From JAGPHI01 sp036641735 (GTDB taxonomy: Bacteria; Bacillota; Clostridia; Oscillospirales; Ruminococcaceae), in the NCBI GenBank assembly GCA_036641735.1, contig JAVWEG010000045.1:1-17748 (forward strand): a stretch of DNA of 17,748 nucleotides. Direction: 5' to 3'. The position numbers and the translations under genes were made by a program. This document shows, piece after piece, positions 7,696 through 14,469 of the stretch. The notes below the pieces were generated by a model, which saw only the letters and a list, made by a program, of their open reading frames with translations, was not told where the DNA came from and ran no database searches. The stretch's first letter is position 1. Each line of letters begins with the position of its first letter.

Positions 7696-8878
7696 AATAG
7701 GAGATATTTTTTCGAGATTTGAACAAAAAAATAATCAAATTTCGATAAACCAAGTGCAGACGGACTTGAAAAAATACGATATTTTATTGTATGGTGCAGG
7801 CAGTGCTGGCATAGCGTTTCTTCATTATTTGCGTGATAACGATATATTTCCCTTGCATTTCATAGATGGCTCACCTAAAAAATGGGGTACAGTATGCGAG
7901 GGCTTACAGGTGCTTTCCATTGCAGATGCGGCTGCACGTTTTACAAGCACCGCACTTGTCATTGTCACTATCAATACCGACGGCACTCGATATTGCAAAA
8001 GCTTTGATGAAGCATTACGGCAAGGCGGACACACGGGTGTGCATAAGTCTTTACACGAGGCAGGATTTACGAATGTTATAGATTACACGTTTTTCAGGCG
8101 CTGCTATGCTCTGTTTCAAAATGATGAATATAATTTGCCGTCTTGCTCAGATATTGCTTGTATGCTTGCAAATAAGCAAAAAATCACAGATACCTACAAT
8201 ATGCTTTACGATGATGAATCGAGAGATATTTTCAGCAAAATAGTAGAATTCAGAATGATTGACGACAGTATTGTAATACCCACGCTCACGCAAGAAAACC
8301 AGTATTTCGAGTATTCGATTTACAATAAAATAGTCGGTGAAAGCTTTGTGGATTGCGGAGCATTTAACGGTATTACGCTAAAAGCGTTTTTGCAAAATAA
8401 TGCGCAATTTAAAAAATATTATGCCTTTGAGCCTGATGCCGTCAATTTTAAATTATTAAAAGAATATATTAATACTTTGCCAAAAGAGCTTGCCGATAAA
8501 ATAGAATTATCGCAAAAAGGCACATATGATATAAATGGCAAAAAAGCGCTTTATGCACTTGACGGCCCCGGCAGCTTTGTATCGGAGCTTGGCAAAAGCA
8601 TTATAGATACAGTAACTATTGATGATGCCTTAGACGGCAGAGAATGTACGTTTATTAAAATGAATATTGAGGGATCGGAGGCAGCCTCGCTGCGCGGAGC
8701 TACCAAAACGATAAGCACGCAAAATCCCTCTATGGCGATAGCAGGCTATCATAAAACGTGGGATTTATGGGAAATACCGATGTTTGTAAGCAAGCTATCC
8801 AATAAATACAAAATACATCTCAGAAGCTATATGAACCATATTTCTTTTGTGTATTATTTTATTTCCGATGAAAGGTAA
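7685..8878 (+). CDS. Two-domain protein: Rossmann-fold sugar-nucleotide-like domain fused to FkbM-family methyltransferase
   Basis: The 397-residue protein begins with an NAD/nucleotide-sugar-type Rossmann segment (YDILLYGAGSAG, residues 31-42, then FIDGSPKKWG). After a ~70-residue linker comes an FkbM-type SAM methyltransferase with VDCGAFNG (222-229) as the SAM loop, YAFEPD (246-251), VTIDDAL and KMNIEGSE (325-332). FkbM enzymes commonly O-methylate sugars or small molecules, so it may methylate the deoxysugar or a glycan residue. The gene starts inside the 3' end of the transketolase gene, with AGGAG a few bases upstream of the ATG. A broken copy of the same type of Rossmann segment lies at 12385-12578. 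The N-terminal domain may bind the carrier nucleotide or a cofactor; this is inference. Confidence 0.85.
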   Translation: MQDKIGDIFSRFEQKNNQISINQVQTDLKKYDILLYGAGSAGIAFLHYLRDNDIFPLHFIDGSPKKWGTVCEGLQVLSIADAAARFTSTALVIVTINTDGTRYCKSFDEALRQGGHTGVHKSLHEAGFTNVIDYTFFRRCYALFQNDEYNLPSCSDIACMLANKQKITDTYNMLYDDESRDIFSKIVEFRMIDDSIVIPTLTQENQYFEYSIYNKIVGESFVDCGAFNGITLKAFLQNNAQFKKYYAFEPDAVNFKLLKEYINTLPKELADKIELSQKGTYDINGKKALYALDGPGSFVSELGKSIIDTVTIDDALDGRECTFIKMNIEGSEAASLRGATKTISTQNPSMAIAGYHKTWDLWEIPMFVSKLSNKYKIHLRSYMNHISFVYYFISDER

Positions 8879-8890
8879 ATGAGGATAATT

Positions 8891-10005
8891 ATGCCCTATA
8901 AAAAAATAGCTCTTGCAGGACCGTTTATTACAGATAAAGAAGTGGAATACGTGAAAGATGCTGTAATTAATGGATTTTATGAAACTTATGATATGCACAT
9001 TAAGCGCCTTGAACAAAGAGCCAAAGAATATTTTGGAGTGAAATATGCTATAGCTACTTTTTCAGGCACACACGCTTTACATTTAGCAACTATTGCACTG
9101 CAATTAGGAGCCGAAGACGAAGTAATTGTTGCCGACCAAAGCTTTATTGCCACTGCACACGCGGTGTCGTACACGGGCGCGAAAAGTGTATTTGTAGATA
9201 TTGAAGAGGATACGCTTTGCATTAATTCCGAATTAATCGAAAAGGCAATTACTCCAAAAACAAAAGCAATTATGCTTGTGCAATTTGCCGGATTTACGTG
9301 CGATATGGACGAAATTATGAAAATAGCAAAAAGGCATAGCCTTGCTGTAATTGAAGATGCTTGCCAAGCGGTAGGCACGAAATACAAAGGTAAATTTGCA
9401 GGCTCTATAGGCGATATTGGCGCATATAGCTTTCAAGGCAGTAAGATAGCTGTAGGCGGAGAGGGCGGAATGTTCGTAACCAATGATGAGCAGCTTTACA
9501 ATCGCGCTCGTCATTATGGTACATTTTGCCGTAATGATGATATAGATTTTTTATGGTCTGATGATATTGGATATAATTACAGAATATCCAATGTAACTGC
9601 GGCGCTGATTTTAGCTCAATTGGAGAGAATTGATGAGCTGATTGAAAACAAAAAAAGATTTTTAATACGTATTATAAGCTTTTGGAAAACAGCCCATATA
9701 TTAAGATGCTCACCCCTCCAAAGCATTGTGACACAAACTACGGATATGTGGTGGGATATCTTAAAGATGATGTGACTATTCAGCGAGATTTGCTTTTGAA
9801 AAAGCTTTTTGAATATAATATACAAGCAAGGCCCGGATATCCCTCTATGAGCTTAATGCCAAATTATGAGCGAAGATTTGACGTGCCTTGTTCCGACAAA
9901 TATCATAAAAGAGGTCTTGTATTTCCTACAGCACATTCCCTGACTACAGAGGATATTGAGTTTGTGTGTGAAAAAATTAATGAAATTATTATGACAGCAA
10001 AATAA
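8891..10005 (+). CDS. DegT/DnrJ/EryC1/StrS aminotransferase, split by an apparent frameshift
   Basis: Two overlapping frames together encode one ~371-residue PLP enzyme. The first (8891 to ~9655) carries SGTHALHLA, VIEDACQAVG (153-162, PLP-ring Asp156) and FQGSKIAVGGEGG with the Schiff-base Lys185. The second (from ~9655 to 10005) continues without a gap as KIFNTYYKLLENSPYIKML and runs to the family C-terminus. The change of frame falls at a run of seven A (9650-9656) and needs a -1 shift or one extra base. The start at 8891 is preferred over the in-frame ATG at 8879, because GAGG at 8881-8884 fits 8891 and the protein then opens MPYKKIALAG. Lys185 indicates a real aminotransferase, not the His-bearing RfbH dehydrase. 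It probably aminates a 4-keto sugar such as the rfbG product. Sequencing error, recoding or recent inactivation are all possible. Confidence 0.85.
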
Positions 10006-10034
10006 GATTTTACAAGCTGTTAATAGAGGAATAT

Positions 10035-10691
10035 ATGAAAAACGTTGTAATCTGGAGTACAGGCGGATTGGCAGAAATGGTTTTTTTATTAAATAAAGAA
10101 TGTCCTGCTTTTAATATTGTTGCTTTTTGTGCCAATAGAGAATATTGCACATCAGACACCTTTATGGGTATGCCATTAATAGCAAACGACGAGCTTGAAA
10201 ATACATATCCGCCTAATGAAGTTGAGATATTGGTTTGCATTGGTTTTAAAGAAATGAATGGTCTTAGAGAAGCCATATCTTTGGATTTAAAATCAAGAGG
10301 TTATGTTTTTTGTAATTACATTCACCCCACCGCTATTGTTAGCAGTGATGTACAATTGGGCGAAGGGAATATTATTTTAGAAGGCGTTCAGATAGGTATT
10401 CACTGTAAAATAGGCGATGGCAATGTAATAATGGAATGTAGTATGTTATCTCATAATATTGTAATAGATAATTATTGCTATATTTCTTTAGGTGTCGCTT
10501 TCGGAGGGTTTGTCCACCTACATAACAATTGCTTTATAGGGCTGAATGCTACTTTGGTGCCTTATGTTATTTTGGCAAATAAAACTTTGGTTGGCGCAGG
10601 TGTGGTTATACAAAAAGACACTTTTGAATTGGAAGCATATGCAAGTGCTAAAAGTTATTTGATGACTAAAAAAAGCACCGATATTTTTTAA
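10035..10691 (+). CDS. NeuD/PglD-like sugar O/N-acyltransferase
   Basis: The 218-residue protein has a small N-terminal nucleotide-sugar-binding domain (MKNVVIWSTGG, where most relatives have GAGG) and a left-handed beta-helix of hexapeptide repeats from about residue 98 (HPTAIVSSDVQLGEGNII). SMLSHNIVID places a His at 140, where the catalytic base of PglD-like acetyltransferases lies. Family members use acetyl-CoA to acylate amino-sugar nucleotides or sialic acids. It follows the aminotransferase gene by 29 bases, so the simplest reading is N-acylation of the amino sugar made by that enzyme. GAGGA shortly before the ATG supports the start. Confidence 0.82.
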   Translation: MKNVVIWSTGGLAEMVFLLNKECPAFNIVAFCANREYCTSDTFMGMPLIANDELENTYPPNEVEILVCIGFKEMNGLREAISLDLKSRGYVFCNYIHPTAIVSSDVQLGEGNIILEGVQIGIHCKIGDGNVIMECSMLSHNIVIDNYCYISLGVAFGGFVHLHNNCFIGLNATLVPYVILANKTLVGAGVVIQKDTFELEAYASAKSYLMTKKSTDIF

Positions 10692-10705
10692 AAAAGGAAT
10701 ATATA

Positions 10706-11374
10706 ATGATAATGTCAATAACTAAGGCAGAGTTAAAAGAATATTTATTTCGTCAGCTTGAAATGTTTTTTCCCGATAATTCTTCATCTAAGTCAGATAT
10801 TCTTGATACTGCTTTCGATTTAGCGCTTCAAAAAACGGAATACTGTTTTTCACATATTGCATATCCTTCATATTGTGAAAATAATGTAGTGAAATTCAAT
10901 CATTTACATCAAGACCAATATTGTCAGTTCCTTTATATATTATCAAGAACACTTTGGGAGCAAAACGCAAACAGCATGCTTTGCGATAAGCTTTTATATC
11001 TTAACAAAGCGCTACATTCGATTTTAATCACCTATAAAGTGCAGCTACCTGATATATTCCTTTTATTACATCCTGTGGGTACAGTACTTGGAAATGCAAT
11101 ATATAATGATTTTTTAGTGGTGATGCAAAATGTTACTATCGAGCAAAGCGACAAGCTATGTACTTTAGGCAAGGGTGTACTTTTAGGGGCTGGCTCTAAA
11201 ATTCTAACCGGCACTGTTATTGGCGATAATTGCTCTGTTGGTGCAAATGTTGTTTTACGTAAAGCTAACCTTATGCAAAATCAAATAGCTTACAATGGAG
11301 AAAAAGGTTTGGAAATTGTTACCCGTAAAAAAGAATGTGCGGCACAAAAATATTTTAATTGCAAAATAAAATAA
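10706..11374 (+). CDS. Serine acetyltransferase-like (CysE/SAT-type) hexapeptide acyltransferase
   Basis: The 222-residue product has a helical N-terminal half and a left-handed beta-helix C-terminal half. HPVGTVLG (122-129) contains the catalytic His-Pro pair of the serine-acetyltransferase type and is followed by VVMQNVTIE and hexapeptide turns (LGKGVLLGAGSKILTG). SAT-like proteins of this kind are frequent in surface-polysaccharide clusters, where they are thought to O-acetylate sugars rather than serine. The neighbours contain no cysteine-synthesis gene, which supports that role here. AAGGA precedes ATG 10706 at good spacing; the ATG at 10712 is a less well placed alternative. It sits 14 bases after the NeuD-like gene. 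Confidence 0.8.
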   Translation: MIMSITKAELKEYLFRQLEMFFPDNSSSKSDILDTAFDLALQKTEYCFSHIAYPSYCENNVVKFNHLHQDQYCQFLYILSRTLWEQNANSMLCDKLLYLNKALHSILITYKVQLPDIFLLLHPVGTVLGNAIYNDFLVVMQNVTIEQSDKLCTLGKGVLLGAGSKILTGTVIGDNCSVGANVVLRKANLMQNQIAYNGEKGLEIVTRKKECAAQKYFNCKIK

Positions 11375-11399
11375 CGACAAAATACAAAGGAGCATTAAT

Positions 11400-12383
11400 A
11401 TGAAAAGAATACATCCATTAAAACGTTTTTACAAAACAGTAGATAGCCCCGACATAGCTTACAAGCTTCAGAATATTCCAAGCTTTCCATACATACTGGA
11501 ATTTGAAGTTACAAACAATTGTAACTTTCATTGTCTTATGTGCAAAACGGGAATGAGTACGGCAAAACGCGAACGCGGATATATGTCTTGTGATACGTAC
11601 AAAAAAATAATAGATGAAATAAAAGGCAAGCAAATTGCGCTTAAATTTGTGGGGCAAGGTGAACCGTTATTACACCCGAATTTCCCCGAATTTGTAAAAG
11701 AAGCAGAAGAAAACGGTATTGTATGCCACCTTACTACTAACGCAAGCCTTTTAGATGAAGATATGATGGATAAATTATTTAGCGCAGGGCTTGAATCTAT
11801 AAAATTTTCGTTTCAGGGCGTTACGCGTGAAGGCTATCTTGAAATGAGGCAAAAAGATAATTTTGAGCAACTGATGAATACCATCAGCAAGCTTTATGAT
11901 AAAAGAGGAAATAAAGAAAGACCGTATATCACAATACACACCACCGTAACAGACGAATCTGAAAAACAGATTGAGACATTTAGAGAGCGTGCGCAAGCTA
12001 TCAGCGACGAAGTGCAGATTGGCAAAACTACTTTGGAATTTATGGAGCTTGAAAATGTTTCTAATTTGGAATCACGCGAAAGATTGGCTGCGCTAAAGAA
12101 ACGTGAAACTTTAAAGAAAGTTAGATATAATTGCTGCAATCAAGTGTTTGATGTAATGACGGTGAGGTGGAACGGAGATATTTCGGCTTGCTGCGCAGAT
12201 AACGATGGTGTAATGACTATAGGCAATGTAAAAGACAATTCTCTTTTGGAATTGTGGAACGGTACAAAGCTGCAAAGCTACAGAAGTATATTAAAAGACA
12301 ATAGATTTAACGACCTTCCGCTTTGTAAGGATTGTTACGATTTTATGGGATATATGCAAAAAGAAAACAGAGCAGGAGGCTGA
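11400..12383 (+). CDS. Second radical SAM/SPASM protein
   Basis: The 327-residue protein has the radical SAM motif CNFHCLMC (Cys 41, 45, 48; CX3CX2C) and VGQGEPLLHP (84-93) as the GGEP-type strand. A SPASM-like C-terminus holds cysteine pairs 245/246 and 264/265 plus CKDC (309-312), arranged around VRWNGDISACCAD and IGNVKDNSLLELWNG. That last pattern is standard for SPASM proteins. It differs clearly from the radical SAM gene at 3763, so the two probably act on different steps. The substrate is unknown. AAGGAG just upstream fixes the start, and AGGAGG near its end serves the next small frame. Confidence 0.85.
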   Translation: MKRIHPLKRFYKTVDSPDIAYKLQNIPSFPYILEFEVTNNCNFHCLMCKTGMSTAKRERGYMSCDTYKKIIDEIKGKQIALKFVGQGEPLLHPNFPEFVKEAEENGIVCHLTTNASLLDEDMMDKLFSAGLESIKFSFQGVTREGYLEMRQKDNFEQLMNTISKLYDKRGNKERPYITIHTTVTDESEKQIETFRERAQAISDEVQIGKTTLEFMELENVSNLESRERLAALKKRETLKKVRYNCCNQVFDVMTVRWNGDISACCADNDGVMTIGNVKDNSLLELWNGTKLQSYRSILKDNRFNDLPLCKDCYDFMGYMQKENRAGG

Positions 12384-12384
12384 A

Positions 12385-12578
12385 ATGATTAGTGACGCTA
12401 ATAAATGCACGCTTGAAGATATGCTGAAAAGCTCGCCTATTGTACTATATGGTGCAGGATTTGCAGGCGCTTTTATTAGTAGAGCGCAATATTTATCCGC
12501 TTTATATTTTTAATTATGAACAATGCCGATTATGTACTTAGTAAAGAAGCAATAAACCAATTAGACAGCATTAAATAG
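12385..12578 (+). pseudogene. Remnant of a Rossmann-domain protein (relative of the N-terminus of the FkbM fusion)
   Basis: AGGAGG (12374-12379) precedes an ATG at 12385 that opens a 42-residue frame ending at TAA 12511. It contains SSPIVLYGAGFAGAF, a dinucleotide-binding motif very like YDILLYGAGSAG in the fusion at 7685. A second frame immediately after (12516-12578) encodes NNADYVLSKEAINQLDSIK, which reads like the end of such a domain. The middle of the domain is missing, so this looks like a gene reduced by internal deletion and frame loss. The retained ribosome site suggests recent decay, or a still-translated short peptide. Confidence 0.5.
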
Positions 12579-12589
12579 GAGGATATAAG

Positions 12590-14311
12590 ATGACAGTAAG
12601 TGAATATATTTTTGATTTTTTGGCTAAAAAAGGCTGCGACAGAGCATTTATGGTGTCGGGCAGCTCGGCAATGTTTTTAACAGATGCGCTAAAGCGCAAT
12701 ACTGCAATAACACCTATATGCAATCATCACGAGCAAGCGGCGGCTATGTCTGCCGATATATATGGGCGCTTGCACGGAATACCCGGCATTTGCCTTGTTA
12801 CTATAGGCCCAGGCGCTACCAATGCCATTACAGGTGTAGCGCAGGCTTATCTTGATTCTTCGCCTATGATAGTGCTGTCTGGGCAAGCTTCATCTAAGCT
12901 TTTGCGTTATGAGGTGGATACGGGTATTAGGCAGCACGGCACGCAAAGCTTGAATTTAGAGCCGATGGTGTCGTCTATTACCAAATATTTTGCGGCCGTT
13001 ACGGATATTGATACTATTAAATATCATTTAGAGCGCGCTTATTATGAAGCAATATCTAATCGCAAAGGGCCTGTATGGCTGGATATTCCAATAGATATCC
13101 AAAACAAACAAATCGGTGATATGATTGGCTTTACACAGCCAAAGGATATTGACAATATACCCGATGATTTTATTGCAAACGCGGCAGAAATGATAAAATT
13201 GGCAAAAAAGCCGATGATTTTATCGGGATATGGAGTACGCAACGCAAATGCCGTGGATTTATTGCGCCAATTTAGCCAAAAATGCAATATACCTATCGTT
13301 ACCTCAAGAGGCGGAATAGATACATCTGCAAATGACGATTTGTTCGTGGGCAGACCTGGCAGCTACGGCGACAGAGCTTCGCATTTTGCCATACAGGAAT
13401 GTGATTTATTATTTGTGCTTGGCAGTAGGCTGTCTGTAGCGACTATTGGATATTATCCTGAAGATTTTGCGCAAAAAGCAAAAAAAATAATGGTGGATAT
13501 AGATACAAAAGAGCTTTGTAAAGATGATGTACCGATAGATTATAAAATAAATGGCGACGTTAAGGAGTTTTTAGAGCGTATAATAAAAGCAGTGCCAAAT
13601 ATGAAGCACACTGAATGGGCAGAGCATTGCCAAAAATTGAAGCAAACTTACCCCGTGGTATTGCCCAAATACAAAGAAGAGGATACAATTAATCCGTATT
13701 ATTTCACCGATTGTTTGTCTCGGTATTTGCCAAATAACAGCATTTTACTTGTGGATACAGGCTCAGTATGCAATATAGTGTCGCAGAGCATTACATTACA
13801 GCCACAGCAAAGATATCTTATATCGGGCGGTTTATCTTGTATGGGATTTTGGGCAGGCGCTATCGGTGCTGTAGGGCAGGAAAAGCCGATAGTGGCGCTT
13901 ACAGGCGATGGCTCTGCACAGATGAATATACAAGAGCTTGCTACTATTGCATACAATAAAATACCGATTAAGCTTTTTATTTATCACAACAACGGATATA
14001 TGCTAATACGGCACAATCAGCATAATTATATGGACGACAGATTTTTAGGAGTAGGCAGCGACAGCGGATTGCAAACTCCGGATTTTTGTAAAATAGCTCA
14101 GGCATATGGTATAAAAAGTGTAGAAATACACGATAAAGAAGAAATAGATGCAAAATTGCAAGAAGTGTTCAGTGCAAACGAGCCTGTAGTATGCCAAGTA
14201 AAGCTAAAGCAATTTTCGGATATTGCACCGCGTATTGCATCTCGAGTGATGCCTGACGGCTCATTAAAAGCCGCCGCTTTTGATGACTTGTATCCGTTTA
14301 TCGAAAAATAA
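12590..14311 (+). CDS. Acetolactate synthase-like TPP-dependent carboligase (YerE-type candidate)
   Basis: The 573-residue protein has the full three-domain architecture of the acetolactate synthase/pyruvate oxidase family. The N-terminal pyrimidine domain carries the activating glutamate (HHEQAAAMSADIYGR, Glu48). A central domain follows, and the C-terminal domain has the TPP/Mg motif starting at GDG (439-441) and closing near YHNNGY. GGATTT-type housekeeping context is lacking: no small regulatory subunit or ilvC is adjacent. Position in an operon with rfbF and rfbG points to YerE, the flavin/TPP enzyme of yersiniose synthesis that adds an acetyl unit from pyruvate to a CDP-4-keto-deoxysugar. 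That is established in Yersinia; assignment here is inference. Genuine acetolactate synthase remains possible. TAGGAGGA before the ATG supports the start. Confidence 0.82.
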   Translation: MTVSEYIFDFLAKKGCDRAFMVSGSSAMFLTDALKRNTAITPICNHHEQAAAMSADIYGRLHGIPGICLVTIGPGATNAITGVAQAYLDSSPMIVLSGQASSKLLRYEVDTGIRQHGTQSLNLEPMVSSITKYFAAVTDIDTIKYHLERAYYEAISNRKGPVWLDIPIDIQNKQIGDMIGFTQPKDIDNIPDDFIANAAEMIKLAKKPMILSGYGVRNANAVDLLRQFSQKCNIPIVTSRGGIDTSANDDLFVGRPGSYGDRASHFAIQECDLLFVLGSRLSVATIGYYPEDFAQKAKKIMVDIDTKELCKDDVPIDYKINGDVKEFLERIIKAVPNMKHTEWAEHCQKLKQTYPVVLPKYKEEDTINPYYFTDCLSRYLPNNSILLVDTGSVCNIVSQSITLQPQQRYLISGGLSCMGFWAGAIGAVGQEKPIVALTGDGSAQMNIQELATIAYNKIPIKLFIYHNNGYMLIRHNQHNYMDDRFLGVGSDSGLQTPDFCKIAQAYGIKSVEIHDKEEIDAKLQEVFSANEPVVCQVKLKQFSDIAPRIASRVMPDGSLKAAAFDDLYPFIEK

Positions 14312-14321
14312 AGTATTTATT

Positions 14322-14373
14322 AAAACTGTTTCGCAAAACAGTTTTAATTGTGCATGTGCGATAGCACGCACAT
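14322..14373 (+). terminator. Operon-end hairpins 1 and 2
   Basis: Eleven bases after the TPP-enzyme stop, AAAACTGTTT (14322-14331) pairs with 14336-14345 around a four-base loop, leaving a T-rich 3' side. A second, 7-bp hairpin (ATGTGCG at 14354-14360 with CGCACAT at 14367-14373) follows. Neither has a long U tract, but together with the two hairpins downstream they should stop read-through from the operon into the convergent gene. Confidence 0.6.
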
Positions 14374-14392
14374 AAGATAAGCTTTTTAATAA

Positions 14393-14432
14393 GACTGCCG
14401 CAAAACACTATTTGTAATGTTTTGCGGCAGTC
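14393..14432. terminator. Strong bidirectional hairpin between convergent genes
   Basis: A perfect 15-bp stem, GACTGCCGCAAAACA (14393-14407) with its complement at 14418-14432, has a 10-base loop. It lies midway between the operon end (14311) and the convergent anchor-A gene end (14470), so it probably serves both strands. Flanking T tracts are weak on both sides, so it may act partly as an RNA-stabilising end structure. Confidence 0.65.
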
Positions 14433-14442
14433 CATTTATATT

Positions 14443-14461
14443 AAGCCGGCGCGGCTTTTTT
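14443..14461 (+). terminator. Short GC-rich terminator hairpin with T tract
   Basis: AAGCCG (14443-14448) pairs with CGGCTT (14452-14457) around GCG, and a T run continues to 14461. In the plus orientation this is a textbook intrinsic terminator, the last of a series of four hairpins after the operon. It ends only nine bases from the stop codon of the convergent gene. Confidence 0.6.
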
Positions 14462-14469
14462 GCACGGGG

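Noticed and set aside
8879..8890. ATG 8879 as the start of the aminotransferase
   Set aside because: AAGG upstream is only three bases away, whereas GAGG 8881-8884 is six bases before ATG 8891, where the family-like N-terminus begins.
9682..10005. A separate 107-residue gene starting at TTG 9682
   Set aside because: Its reading continues upstream in frame to the A7 run, and the protein is the C-terminus of the aminotransferase; there is no ribosome site of its own.
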